From: Datisca glomerata
Lineage: Eukaryota > Streptophyta > Magnoliopsida > Cucurbitales > Datiscaceae
Direction of reading: 5' to 3'
DNA length: 64,000 bases
Assembly (NCBI GenBank): GCA_003255025.1
Contig: QANY01013423.1
Span: forward strand, 1,973,779 to 2,037,778
The notes beneath the pieces are model-generated. The model saw only the letters and a list, made by a program, of their open reading frames with translations, had not been told where the DNA came from and did no database searches. The position numbers were made by a program, and so were the translations under genes. Positions 23,395 through 35,344 of the stretch are shown here, one piece after another; positions within the stretch are counted from its first letter, which is position 1; every line of letters starts with the position of its first letter.

Positions 23395-24240
23395 CACGTT
23401 AAACTTTTTAGACAATATTGTCTAAACTACTTTTAAATTTTTCTTAAATTGTCATTTATGTAACTAATAATTAAATATTTTAAATTGTTTACATACCGCT
23501 TTAAGTAATTATTCATTAACACGTTCTATAATTTATCATCAATTACGAGTAACATCAATATTTGTTAGATTGTATTAAAAAGATTTTAGATAATCAAATT
23601 GTATAAGTTAAATTTATTTAGATGAGATATCTTAAAACAAATGAAATGAAAACAAAAAAACTATTGTCCTCGGGAGTTCTCTCCTTGATTACACCATTCT
23701 TGGCTTTGTTACCCAGACATTCATTTTGAGTAATCTCTTCCGGTTCAGCAATGTACAGATCTAGCATTTTTGCCTCTTCTTGTTTAGGTCCTCTAGAACC
23801 GCAAAATGATTCAGGCTGACTAGGTCCAATTGAGTCATTCCACTGGCACAACTAGTGTCCAACTCGCCCATTTGCCATTACCACTACCGGTATCTGATCC
23901 CTTCGGCTCAACATTTTTGCAAACACCCACCCTTACTTAATGAGGTAATGAAATAGAAAATCGTAGATAAAAAATCAAATGTAATTTCATTAGCTAAATA
24001 TATTATTAAAAACATTAGACTTTAAACAACTACATATATTTGAGCCAAATATAATATGTGTTTCTGGATTCCACAAACACTTGATATTTAGACTGTCTAA
24101 CTACCGTTTTTAGTGAATTTTTACATATTAAGATATTATTTCAATTAAATTTGTATTGTTTAATTTATCATGTGTAATACATTTTATTTTATAAGAAGTA
24201 ACTTTTAATTCGCCAGGAGTTTAATGTAAAATCTGTGAAA
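23395..24240 (+). other. Gene-poor spacer
   Basis: AT-rich. It contains a perfect palindrome ttagacaatattgtctaa (about 23408-23425). A 77-codon minus-strand frame (23618-23851) is Glu-rich (S-F-C-G-S-R-G-P-K-Q-E-E) and looks more protein-like than its surroundings, but I recognise no family and see no splice context. Confidence 0.35.
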
Positions 24241-24249
24241 TTACTAATT

Positions 24250-24480
24250 GAGTGTTTGCCTAAACTACATCCCTGAAAAAGCAAATTTACTAAACTATAC
24301 CGCTGGCCTAATTTTTGCTGAAGTAAACCCTTGGCCCACCCTCTACTTAAAATAATCATGTGAAGTTACTAGATTGCCCATTCACAAATTTCAAAGAACA
24401 AAAAAAAAACTAGTCAAATAAGTTTTAATTGCATCTCTCTCACTCTCTCTCCTCAAGACTCTTCGTCTTCATCTTCTTCT
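24250..24480. repeat. MULE left terminal inverted repeat
   Basis: It pairs with 35345-35572 over about 230 bases with moderate divergence. It includes the conserved words 'tgcctaaa', 'ttaattgcatctctct' and 'agactcttcgtcttca'. Confidence 0.83.
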
Positions 24481-24759
24481 ACAATTTTTTGTTTCCATTT
24501 ATTTTTATCAAAAATCAATTTATTTTCTTTTCAAAAATCGTCAACGTGCAGTGTTCTTCCATTTTTCATTTTTTTATTTCCATCTATGTAGGATTTTCGG
24601 TGACCAAATAAGAAAGAATAGCTTAAGGAGAGAAAAATGGGTATTTCATAGGAGGGCTTGAAAAAAAATTCCAATGATAAAAAATAGGCATTTAGGTGAA
24701 AAATAGATATTTCTTTGGAAGACTTGAAAAAATTTCGATGAGAAAAAATTGGTATTTCA

Positions 24760-26465
24760 TTATACACAATGACTACACGATCATTGCGTATCACGTCGTG
24801 TAGTGTACACGATCATCGTGTACCACATCATGTAGTGTACATAATGACCACATGATCATCGTGTAGACTACACATGTAGTGTACACTGACTACACGATCG
24901 TTGTATACACTACAAGATGTACTTTTGTGCTCACATGCAATATGAGTACACTGTGTCTGCGTAGCCATCTTGTGGTCTACAAGATGGGTACACGATGGCC
25001 GTGTAACCATATTGTAGTCTACAAAATGGATACACAATGATCGTGTAGACTACATGAAGTGTTGAGAAAGAATTAATTAGAATATATTTAATTTTATCTA
25101 TTTATTTAAATATAAATAAATATGAAGATTGAGTGTTGAAGGAGAATAAATTGACATTTGATTTCATATTATGTAAGAAATGTGTTGGGGAAAGAATGAG
25201 GAGAAATTAATGTCTACAAGAAGTGTACACGATATTCATATAACCATCTTGTAGTCTATAAGAAGGGTACACGATATTTGTGTAACCATCTTATAGTCTA
25301 TATGGTGGGTACACGATGATCGTGTAGACTACATAAAGTGTTTGAAAATGAATGAATTAAAATATATTTAATTTTATATATTTATTTAAATATAAATAAA
25401 TATGGAGGTTGAGTGTTGAAGGAGAATAAGTTGACATTTGATTTGATATTGTGTAAGAAGTGTGTTGGGGGAGAATGAAGAAAAATTAATGTCTACAAGA
25501 AGGGTACACGATGTCCGTATAACCATCTTATAGTCTATAAGAAGGATATACGATGTCAGTGCAACCATCTTGTAGTCTACAAGAAGGGTACACGATGTCC
25601 GTGTAAACTACATGAAGTGTTGAAGAAGAATTAATTAGAATATATTTATTTAAATATAAATAAATATGGAGGTTGAGTATTGAAAGAAAATAAATTGACA
25701 TTTGATTTGATGTTGTGTAAGAAGAGTGTTGGGGAGAAGAATGAAGAAAAATTAATGTCAACAAGAAGGGTACACGATATCTGTGTAATCATCATGTAGT
25801 CTACAAGAAGGGTATATGGCGTACGTTTAACCATCTTGTAGTCTACCAAGACCTACCATCCACTTAATTTTTCGTCATTCTTTCCCCAACACATTTTTTA
25901 CATAACGTCAAATCAAATTTCAACTTATTCTCATTCAACACTCATCCTCCATATTTATTTATAGTTAAATAAATATATTAAATAAATATATTCTAATTAA
26001 TTATTCTTCAGCACGTCGTGTAGCCTACATGATCATGGTGTACCCATCTTGTAAACTACAATATGGTTACGCGATCATGATGTACCCATCTTGTAAACTA
26101 CAAGATGGTTACACGGATATCGTGTACTCTTTTTGTAGACTACAAGATGGTTACACGCATATCCTATACCCTTCTTGTAGACATTATTTTTCTTCATTAG
26201 TTTCCTCTAGCACACTACTTACACAGCATCAAATCAAATGTCAACTTATTATCTTTCCACACTCAACCTCCATATTTAGTTATATTTGAATAAATACATA
26301 AAATTAAATATATTCTAAATTCTTCTTCTTCAGCATTCATGTAGTTTACACGATCATCGTGTACCCATCTTGTAGACTATAAGATGGTTACACGGATATC
26401 GTGTACCCTTCTTGTAGTCTACAAGATGGTTATACGAACACCGTGTACTCATCTTGCGTGTGAGC
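24760..26465. repeat. Palindrome-rich array with opposed repeat units
   Basis: Three direct units of about 240-280 bases start near 25052, 25331 and 25607 ('acatgaagtgttgaa.aagaattaattag'). Two units in opposite orientation follow (about 25855-26170 and 26170-26345). Between them are many short palindromes built from tacacgat.atcgtgta and ccatcttgtag/ctacaagatgg. The halves can fold on each other over several hundred bases. No coding function is apparent. Confidence 0.7.
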
Positions 26466-26476
26466 ACTGAATAAGG

Positions 26477-26852
26477 TGGAAATTACCTATGAAGCCACGC
26501 GAACAGGACCAATTAGGAAGGAGAGTGCGGATTGCCATTGTGGCATGACGGGAAAAAATCAATCTAAGTCGTTGATCCTATTATGCCCCATCTAACAGTC
26601 TAGATTCAATCGGTCGTCAATGTAGATAAACTAAATTTGATATTGATAAGCTCTATCCAAGAAGAATATTCTGTTTAATCTCTATTTTTAAGGGATATAG
26701 TTAAATTTTCTAACTAATTAAGATCATATAAATAGAGGCCAATTGTAAACTCATTCATTCAATACGAACGGTTCGACCATTCATATTTTTTGTGTTAACT
26801 CTCTATCTCATTTACTCATTATTATCGAGTGTGAAGAATTTTTCCTTTTATA
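26477..26852 (+). repeat. 5' LTR of the Tat-type gypsy element
   Basis: It shares 'ggtggaaattacctatgaag', 'gttgatcctattatgcccc' and 'gtcaatgtagataaactaaa' with 34925-35133. 'catataaatagaggcc' (about 26726) is a TATA-like promoter. The start may be a few bases earlier. Confidence 0.75.
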
Positions 26853-26855
26853 TTT

Positions 26856-26873
26856 TGGTGTTTTCATTGAGAT
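26856..26873 (+). promoter_or_regulatory. Primer-binding site of the gypsy element
   Basis: TGGTGTTTTCATTGAGAT lies three bases after the LTR end. The second gypsy element (60836-60853) has TGGTGCTTTCATTGAGAG with the same spacing. The matching tRNA was not identified. Confidence 0.55.
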
Positions 26874-26903
26874 TTGAAAAGTAACTCAAGATCTTAACCC
26901 AAA

Positions 26904-28292
26904 ATGCCTTGTACCAGATCACATGTTGCACGGGAAGCGGGAAATAATGCTAACACATCCATGAACCCTCCAAATCAACCCACGCAGTCGGCGATAGTAC
27001 GCGACATCAAACTATCTTGACCGAGATGCAGGGTATGGAGAATCCCAACAATGAAGTGCTACAGAATGCCTGACAAACTATGCAGGAGCAAATTGCCATA
27101 TTGCAGCTAAAAATAGCGGAGACTAGAGCGGAAGTAAGCCAATGGACTGTGGTGAGAGAACAAGGAGGAGAAAATCATAATGAAGAAAAAATAGAGCGGG
27201 TACCCAAACAACCTAAACCATAGCCAAAACATCTGCCATGAGGGAACAAAGGTCACCTCACGCGACTACGGGAAAGAGGCTAGAGGTGAAAAAGACATTG
27301 TTGAACCAATGACGGAACGAGTCGTGGAAAAGATGCTAGAATGAAAGATGCTTGAGATGAGGAAATTAGGAGTTGCTGGAGTTGCGGAACTGGAAACTTT
27401 AACCTGATCCCCATTATGTCCAGACATATTAGTCGCTCCCATACCAAAGAAATTTATGGCCCCTAAGTTTAAATGTTATAAAGGAAAATCAGATCTAGTG
27501 GATCATCTCCGTCGTTTAAACAAGTGTTGGCGCTTCACCAACATGATGATGAATTGATGTGCAGGATGTTCCCAACCAGTCTAGATGAGAATGCATTAAA
27601 GTGGTATCAGTCTCTACCCCCTTGTTCAATTAATAGTTTTGCTAAAATGTCATATGTCTTCCTCGAACAATACTCCCCCTATCGGATGGTGATGAAAGAT
27701 TCAGAATACCTATTGACAATCATGATCAGGAAAGGAGAGTTGTTGCGTGATTACAACCATCGCTTCAAGGATGAAATGGAAAAAGTAGAGAATTACTTCG
27801 AGAAAAGATCGAGGATAGCTGGCGAGGTCCATCCCCGAGACAAGATATTCACCGCTTTAACCATACCTATAAACAAGATTCTCGAAGTCATCAAGGATAA
27901 ACCATGGTCAAGGCGGCCCTCTTCGCTTACAAAAGAACCAAATCAGAGAGATAAGGATAAACCATTGGTCATGAAACTTGAGGTTGCCACCAGTTGAAAG
28001 ACTTGTACAGGACGAACATCTGAAGGAGTTCATTGTAAGAAGGGACCAACCAAGGAGGGACGAGCATGAAGAACATCCTAGAGAAAAGGAACCGCTAAGG
28101 ATAGTGGATACAATTATTGCTCTGATGGAATCTGAGGGTACAACGAGGAAAGAAAGAAAGAACTATTGCAAAAAGTCAACTTTCGAGATGAACAATGATC
28201 TAGGAGAGAAGCATGAAATTGCACCAATAATTTTTTATGAAGATAACAGCAGGCATAACAAACACAATGATGTGTTGGTGATCACCATTTAA
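26904..28292 (+). pseudogene. gypsy gag, broken
   Basis: The start M-P-C-T-R-S-H runs into a stop after about 37 codons. The Retrotrans_gag core follows a frameshift near 27525: L-M-C-R-M-F, A-L-K-W-Y-Q-S-L, F-L-E-Q-Y, and F-K-D-E-M-E-K-V (27524-27997). The zinc knuckle that should follow is missing; the frame goes straight to L-K-E-F-I-V-R-R (27978-28292). The family protein forms the virus-like particle. The second gypsy copy keeps the knuckle, so the loss is local. Confidence 0.78.
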
Positions 28293-28299
28293 TTGCTTA

Positions 28300-29940
28300 C
28301 TACGGAGGGTTTTGGTTGATGACAGAAGTGCAGTAAACATATTTCATCGCTCAACACTTGAGAAGATGGCATTAGACCCTCTGAAGCTCCGTAATGCAGG
28401 ACAACCACTCATTAGCTTCAACATGACCATAACGTATTCTAAAGGGATTTTATCACTTCCAGTGACGCACTACCCGTTCAACTATATTATAGATTTTGTT
28501 GTCATCAATACACTATCGCTTTATAATGCAATTCTAGGAAGGATGTGGATTCACAAGATGAAAGGAGTCCCATCAACTTATTACCAAACCTTGAAATATC
28601 CGGCATCAGATGGAGTGCGGACGATTGTGGGGAACCAAGCATCGGCCCATTGTTGTACGGACTCAACGCTCGATTTCATAAAGAAGAAGGAGATTCTCGT
28701 TCTAGATAATGGGAAAGAGAAAGAAGAACAATAGCAATTAGATGAGGATGAACCAGGTGAGAGCAATCTAAGATATGAAGCCGGAAGTAAAATCGAACCT
28801 GTAGACCTAGGGAACGAAAAGATAACAAGAATAGGAGCGGGGCTGACCAAAGCAGAAAAGATGGAGCTTACGGAGTTTCTTAGGGAGAATGCAAACATTT
28901 TGCTACCACCGCCACAAAAATGCCAGGTATTGATGAAAGAATAATTTGTCATAAATTAAATATTGATCCATTTTTTAAACCTATGAAACAGAATAAGCGA
29001 TTTTTTGTGCCTGAAAGAAACGCGACTATCAAAGAAGAGATGGAGAAGTTGCTCGAAGTTGGTTTCATCAGAGAGGCCAGCTACCTAGAGTGGCTGGAAA
29101 ATGTAGTAATGGTGAAGAAGAAGAGTGGTCAGTGGAGGATCTGTGTGAATTTTACGAACTTGAATAAGGCTTGCCCAAATGATGATTACCCATTACCAAG
29201 AATTGACCAGATGGTAGACGCGACATATGGACATGAGTTCCTAAGCTTCATGAATGCTTATTTTGGGTATAATCAGGTAAAAATATTACGATCTGACCAA
29301 GAAAAGAAATATTTTATTACTGACTTTGGAATATTTTGCTATACTGTGATGTCATTTGGCTTAAAAATGCAGGAGCGACGTGTCAAATGTTAGTCAATAA
29401 AGTTTTTTAAAGGCATATCGGAAAAATGATGGAAGTCCACGTCGATGACATGCTTGTAAAGGCAGAAAAAATAATAGACCGCATCTATAACCTAAATGAG
29501 GCTTTCCCTACCCTAAGAGAAAGTAGCATGAAGTTAAATCCAGAAAAGTGTACTTTTAGAGTTGTAGCAGGGAAGTTCCTGGGACACTTGGTGAATAGTA
29601 AGGGGATAGAGGTTAACCCTGATCAAGTAAGGGCAATCATGAAGGTAAAATCACCACAGACCAAGAAGGAGATCCAAAGTTTGACGGGAAAGTTGGCTGC
29701 TCTGAACAAATTATTGGCTAGATCAATTGATAAGTGTAGGCCATTCTTTTCCAAACTGAGAAAAAAATCTGAGCAGCAGCGGGACGAAGAGTGTGAAGAT
29801 GCGCTACGAAAGATCAAAGAGTATTTAGCTTCACCCCACTATTGTCCTCTTCCTTTATCTCGTTGTATCAGAAATCACCAGCAGTGCAGCATTGGTCAAA
29901 GCAGAAGGTGGAAATCAAAATTCGGTTTATTTTGTAAGTA
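28300..29940 (+). pseudogene. gypsy protease and reverse transcriptase, broken
   Basis: The protease reads V-L-V-D-D-R-S-A-V-N, where the related copy at 62583 has V-L-V-D-N-G-S, so the active-site Gly is Arg. RT motifs follow: W-R-I-C-V-N-F-T-N-L-N-K-A-C, P-L-P-R-I-D, and F-M-N-A-Y-F-G-Y-N-Q, where the first catalytic Asp (F-M-D-A-Y) is Asn at about 29253. A shift near 29370 precedes V-H-V-D-D-M (about 29440), which keeps the Asp pair, and K-L-N-P-E-K-C-T-F. RT is therefore dead at two levels. Confidence 0.82.
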
Positions 29941-30640
29941 AAAGTTTTGTAGCTGCAACAACTAGATACGATAAAATGGAAAAGTTGGTGCTAGCATTAA
30001 TTGTTTTCGCAAGGAAACTCAGGCATTATTTTTAGGCACATATGATTAAAGTGGTAACAAAATTTCCCATAACGAGCCTTCTCTATTCCCTAGAGATAAC
30101 TGGAAGACTTGCCAAGTGGGCGATAGAGTTGGGAACATATGACATTCGATGCATCCCGCACACCGCAATAAAAGCACAAGTCTTGGAAGACTCCATTGCT
30201 GAATTCACTTATAAGATGGGAAGCATGGTTCTGTAGTAGTAGGAACAGAGGAGGACACCTGGACTTTGTTCGTGGATGAAGCATCCAAACACCATGCGGT
30301 GAAACCTTTGGATAAGCATTATCCTTTGATTTTCAGGCATCAAACAACAAGGCAGAGTACGAAGCGTTGCTAGTTGGACTGCGCCTCATGAATGAATCTA
30401 AGGTAATGAATATTAAAATTTTCTACGATTCGACGTTAGTTCCTAACCAAATCTCAGAAAAGTACAACGTAAAGGATAGCAGAATGGCAAAGTATTTGCA
30501 AAGTGCTAAGGAAATTCTATAATTATTCAAGAACTATGAGATTACTCAAGTTCCCAAAACTAAAAACTCGAGAGTGGGTGCACTAGAAAATTTAGGGTCG
30601 TCAGCTCAACTCTCATTTAGAATGACAGTTTCTAAAGAAT
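29850..30640 (+). pseudogene. gypsy double RNase H (RNH plus archaeal-type RNH)
   Basis: The first RNase H is represented by S-A-A-L-V-K-A-E-G-G, V-Y-F-V-S-K and A-R-K-L-R-H-Y-F. A second domain follows: L-F-V-D-E-A-S (about 30270), N-N-K-A-E-Y-E-A-L-L-V-G-L-R-L (about 30340-30385), F-Y-D-S-T-L-V (about 30425) and D-S-R-M-A-K-Y-L-Q. These are the Asp, Glu and Asp blocks of the RVT_3 (aRNH) domain. Several stops and one frameshift interrupt it. Possession of both RNase H types marks the Tat group. Confidence 0.78.
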
Positions 30641-31760
30641 ACTTGAGTGAACTAAGTACAAAGGCATCCATGCAAGTGGAGGTAGAAGTTACAACGGTGT
30701 TTGTCTGGAGAACATTGTGCAGTACCTACTCAACAGGAAACTCCTGGTTAATAAAATGGAAGCCCAGAAGCTCCAGCAACAGAGTGTAAGGTACACCTTG
30801 ATTGATGGGGAGCTGTATAGGAAGTTATTTTCAAGCTCGTAACTTAAGTGTCTTTCTGCGACAGAGGTTAAGTAGATGATGGCAGAAATGTGACAAATGC
30901 CAACGATATGCTCCTGTTCCAAAGATGGCTCCTGAACAATTGTAAACACTGATAAGCCCATGTTCATTCATGCAGTGGGGAATCGATGTAGTCGGGCCAC
31001 TACCGATGGCCCCTGCCCAGAAGAAGTTCATGCTAGTTACGACCGACTACTTCACTAAGTGGATAGAAGAACATTGTTTGTAGGTATGGGATTCCCAAGG
31101 TGTTTGTCTATGGTAATGGGCTTCAATCCACTGAAACCTAAGTGAAGAGGTTTTACGAAGAGCTTCATATAAAAAATAGACTATCAACCCCTTACTACCG
31201 TCAAGACAACAAGATAGCGGAGAGATCAAACAGAATAATTTTTGACAATCTGAAGAAACGGTTGGAAGCTACCAAAGGGAAGTGGGTCAAGGAGTTACTA
31301 TCGGTTCTTTGGGCTTACCGAACAACTCCACGGGAACCAACTGGGGAAACACCTTTTTCCCTAACATTCAGAGCATGAACTATCATACCAATTGGATTCA
31401 GGTGCCCCACGGTAAGATCAATTATCAATGAAGTAACAAATGCAAAATGAATGACAGAAAACTTAAACTTCTTAGAAGAAAAATGGGAAGCAACTCAAGA
31501 AAAATGGCAGATTACAACCAAAAGATGAGAAGATACTTATAGAAGAGAGTCAGAAGATGGCAATTTCAGAAGGGAGATCTTATGCTGAAAAGGATTTTCC
31601 AATCAAAAGAAGGTAAGTTGGGGCCGGGCCGAACGAGGAAGGGCCTTTCAACGTCAAGGTAGTCGCAAGAAATAGATCTTGCTACCTGATGACCAGTAAG
31701 GGAAGAAACCTATCCAAATCTTGGAATGCCTTACATTTGTTATTTCTTAAGGAGTTGAAG
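30640..31760 (+). pseudogene. gypsy integrase, broken and partly deleted
   Basis: Recognised blocks are M-Q-W-G-I-D-V-V-G-P-L-P (first Asp, about 30970-31005) and T-D-Y-F-T-K-W-I-E. The second motif is decayed (F-V-Y-G-N-G-L-Q where T-D-N-G-x-Q-F is expected). Then come [18 protein letters not shown] (Glu block) and L-W-A-Y-R-T-T-P-R (31142-31378). The region between 30790 and 30950 is shorter than a normal zinc-binding plus core segment. The C-terminal tail ends near W-N-A-L-H-L at about 31735. Confidence 0.75.
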
Positions 31761-32115
31761 GAAACAGGCCTCTGAGCTTAAAAAGCTTAAGTCCATGAAG
31801 GTTGTTGTCTATGGACATCGTCTTCTAAAGGAAATGGGCACGTGAGATTAAAAAAACTTAAGTCCATGAAGATTGTTTTCTATGGACATCGTCTTCTAAA
31901 GGAGAAGGGCCCCTGAGCTTAAAAAGGATTTAAGTCCATGAGGATTATTGTCTATGGAAATCGTCTTCTAAAGGAAACGGGCCCCTAAGCTTAGAAAAGC
32001 TTAAGTCCATGAAGACCATTCGTCTCTTAAAGGAAAACGGGCCCCTGAGCTAAAATAAAAAACTTGAGTCCATGAAGATTGGTGTCTGTAGGCATCATCT
32101 TCTAAAGGAAACCGA
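31755..32115 (+). repeat. Tandem array of about 70 bp after gypsy pol
   Basis: Five units contain 'aagtccatgaagattg', 'tctatggacatcgtcttctaaagg' and 'gggcccctgagcttaaaa'. It lies between pol and the antisense ORF, the usual place of variable arrays in Tat-type elements. Confidence 0.8.
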
Positions 32116-32375
32116 AAAGGAGAAAGAAAAAGTAAAAAGGAGTGAAGAAGGATAAAAATTAGAAGCAAAGTAAGATACCAGGAGAAAAGAATCCAGAAGG
32201 AGAACAGAAAGTACGACAAAGTTTTAAGAAAAAATATCATTTCATTGATACCTTAGAAAACTACAAGAAGATCTTTTACAGAAAATTAAAAGTGCAAGGA
32301 AAACTAAAGGAACACAAAAAGGAAAGTACAAATTCAACAAAACAAGAAAAAGACTAAGTCTCTTCAGGGGTAGCT

Positions 32376-34375
32376 TTAGCGCGAAGTAGAAGCGTTCAGC
32401 TCAGCCTGGACCTCTGGGGGATCTTCAAGAGGAACCTTGGGAGGCTTTTTGGCCAGCCCATCTCTATAGCTCACAATACATCATCTTTTTAGCCTTTTCG
32501 AACAAGGCCTGCAAAGCTTCTTCAGTCCGGCTTTCTTTCAGTTCTGCCTCAGACTTGGTTAACTCAATAGTTATCAATTTTTCTTTTGTGGCCTTCAACT
32601 TCCCTTTAGACTTGATAAGGGACTTCTCGGCAGCGTCCAAGGACTCTTTAGCCATATTCAAGGAGTCGCCGACCTTTAAGTGCTCCTCAGCAACCGCGAC
32701 CGCTTCTTGAGTAAGCCTCTTTATAGTGCTTTGAAGGTCAGCCTCATATTTCTTCAGGCACTCATTCTCGGTGGCTAGACGGTCGAGCACATTCTGGCAG
32801 CCGACCACCTTTTTCCGTCAGTTTAACATTTCATGCTCCAAAGAAAGGTAATGCTCTTAAAGAGCATTATGGTAAATAACAATGTGAGATAAGAAAATCA
32901 CAAGGTATAAGAAAACGGGAGAAAGAATAAAGCAAAAGTACAAGATTAAAAAGTAAAGTACACCTTCATCAGGACCGTGGTTGAGCGAGCAGAGCTGGTT
33001 CCCTATTGTCATACCCTGAGCAGTCGCCATGTCGGTGTCAAACTAAACCCTGCAGAGCACAATGTGTACATAATGAGGGGGGTCATTGAGGAAGCTTACG
33101 GTAGCAGGAATGGGAGGAACTGCAGTGAATCACCTTCATCACCAAGGGGCATTTTCTTCATCCCTCCCTAGGGAACCATATGAATTTGCGGGAACACATT
33201 CCCTTTATTCTAAAGGAGGTGGAGGAGAAATCAAGCGCTCCAGAGGATCCTCCTTTTAAGTAATGGGAATAGGAGGACAACGGGAGCAGGAGGATAGAGA
33301 GGTGCAGTAGAGGCAGTAAGTGAAACTGGGGATGCTTATGAAGAGCTTGGCGAATCCCGCCTCGGATGAACATTCCTCTCGCCCTCGACTACCTCAACGA
33401 TATTGCTGCGAAGACGTCTTGACATTTCTATGCTAATAGCAAGTCTTTGAAAAAAATTTCTCTCTCTGCGTCTTCACATTCAGAGTTGGAGGAAATAGAG
33501 GTACTTAAAACGAAAAAGGTGGGGAAGGATAGAAAGAAGGGACGAGAATACCTTGTAGGATGGAAGATGATGATGATGGAATGGACGTAGAAGCAACCGG
33601 AACTACGACAGGGGCACAAGCGAGATTGAATTCCCGTATTGGGTCAAGAAGTCCTTTCCAATCTCTCTCTCGTGCCCAGATACAATAAGCAACATTGATT
33701 CTCTCTGCGGATTCTCTTGATATGAAGGCTTTTGTATACTTTTTATTATCTGAAAAAAATGGGAAAAGTCTATTAGTCAAAGAAAATGAATAAGTAAAAT
33801 AACAATTGAGTAAAGAGACTAGAAGAAGAAGGGGGAACCAAAGTTCCGGTAACTTACTGAAAATTGCCCATTTTCTAGGAATTGTCCAGCGGTCATCACC
33901 TCCACAGTTCCCTCCAACATAATCGTATCCCGCTTCCAACCCTTATCCCATTCCGGGATCTCGGTAATCAATTTCCCTCTGTTCGGACAGGCAATGGATA
34001 AAGTAGTAGCTTTCATCCCAGCATTTGACAATGTAATAGCAATGAAGCTCATCTACCCCTAAATCTAAGTTGTATCTCTTATTTAGGGCTTCAAAACCAA
34101 GAAGCACACTATAGGTGCTCAGAGTAAACTAGGAAGGGGCAAGACCTATAGTATGAAAAAACTCTTGGAGAAAAGGAGAAAATGAAAGCTTAAGGCCTAA
34201 AGCTATGTATAGGGGACTGAGGGCAATTTCGTAACGCCAATGGCCATACTCTCTCCTAACGCGTAGACAACATCCGATGGAAAGGCTTCTCGGGGGTGGC
34301 CATGAATTGCTCAAACTCAGTTTGGTTCCTAACCAAGGGAACATGGGGTTTGAACTCTCTAAACTCACCCACCAT
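32376..34375 (-). pseudogene. Antisense ORF of the gypsy element (aORF, Transposase_28-like)
   Basis: Read on the minus strand, it starts M-V-G-E-F-R-E-F-K at 34375. A one-base shift near 34258 leads into a globular block (G-L-K-L-S-F-S-P-F-L-Q-E-F-F, then L-G-F-E-A-L-N-K-R-Y-N-L-D-L-G). That block resembles the 'putative gypsy type transposon' family (PF04195), judged from pattern and not by search. A GTAAGT and a TTTTTTCAG (about 33857 to 33752) could bound a 100-base intron before D-N-K-K-Y-T-K-A-F. A Ser/Pro-rich middle follows, then a long coiled coil (32464-32808). The end is at A-S-T-S-R with a stop at 32376. Its role in the family is unknown; antisense ORFs are documented for Tat/Ogre elements. 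Confidence 0.68.
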
Positions 34376-34926
34376 CGTTCGAAAAATCGGCAAAAGAAAA
34401 AGATATGAGTTATAGGGAAGAAGGAGAAGGAAAGATGACTTACGAGGATGAAAATAGTGAAAAGAAATGAAGGAGCTAAGGTTTAAGTAAGCCACCGAAG
34501 TAAAAAGATTCCAAAAATGGATTTGAGAAATTTAGAAATGGGAAGGTGAGGGGACGTCTTTGAAAATACGTGACTGATGAAGGGACGTATTTGAAAAGGT
34601 GTGACTGACGAAGGGATGCTTTTGAAAAGGCGTGATTGACACATCACGACTGACGCGAATAAAAACATGACAGGTGCAAAAAGAAGTTGTATATCCTTAC
34701 AAAACCAGAAGTTGTGCAGTACGTCGCGTGGTCCCGAGAATAGGAAGATGAATCAATCGAAGAATTAAAATGGCTGCAAGAATAAATGCTTCAGAAGATG
34801 TGTAATGACACAAAACACAAGAAATGATGATGTGCAATGATGAGGATTCATTTTTCAAGAAATATTTTAATATTGCATATTAATTTTATTACGTAATATC
34901 AAATGCAATAGGGGCAAATAAACAGG

Positions 34927-35133
34927 TGGAGATTACCTATGAAGCCACGCGAGCAGGGCAGGACGGATCAAGAAGGAGAATGCCGATTACCATTGTGGCA
35001 TGACAGGGAAAAATTAATCCAAGTCGTTGATCCTATTATGCCCCATCTAACAATCTAGACTCAATCGATCGTCAATGTAGATAAACTAAATCTGATGTTA
35101 ATAAGCTCTATGCTTAAAGAATATTCTGTTTAA
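34927..35133 (+). repeat. Truncated 3' LTR of the gypsy element
   Basis: It matches the first 200 or so bases of the 5' LTR, ends at 'attctgtttaa', and is followed by unrelated sequence and an AAT microsatellite. The polypurine tract is aggggcaaataaacagg. About 45 percent of the LTR is missing. Confidence 0.75.
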
Positions 35134-35143
35134 AGATAAAGAC

Positions 35144-35144
<1 letters not shown>

Positions 35145-35225
<81 letters not shown>
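35145..35225 (+). repeat. (AAT)27 microsatellite
   Basis: It is a pure run of 27 units at the junction between the truncated gypsy LTR and the right MULE arm. It is probably length-polymorphic. Confidence 0.95.
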
Positions 35226-35344
35226 TCAAAAGAAAATAAAAGTAGCCATAATTCTTATTTTGAAGAAGAAGAATGTTCATTGAAGAGATAAAATGGTTTA
35301 GGTAGAAATAGGGGATGAAATGAGTTTGATGAAGAGGAAGATAG

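Larger units (their letters stand above)
26470..35133 (+). mobile_element. Ty3/gypsy element, Tat-type lineage, decayed
   Basis: The 5' LTR is at about 26477-26852 and a truncated 3' LTR at about 34927-35133 matches its first 200 bases. The order is gag, protease, RT, RNase H, a second RNase H, integrase, a tandem array, then an antisense ORF before the 3' LTR. The second (archaeal-type) RNase H and the antisense ORF are features of the Tat/Ogre group of plant gypsy elements. Every domain carries stops or shifts. It is inserted inside the MULE at 24250-35572. Confidence 0.83.

Noticed and set aside
23618..23851. 77-codon minus-strand frame as a host gene
   Set aside because: It is protein-like in composition, but no family, splice sites or promoter can be supported. 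I mention it only in the spacer entry.
28581..28952. 123-codon minus-strand frame in gypsy pol
   Set aside because: It is a shadow of the protease-RT region. Unlike the antisense ORF at 32376-34375, it lies opposite a coding domain and shows no domain of its own.
35098..35280. Minus-strand frame with a long Tyr run
   Set aside because: It is a translation of the AAT microsatellite and has no protein character outside it.
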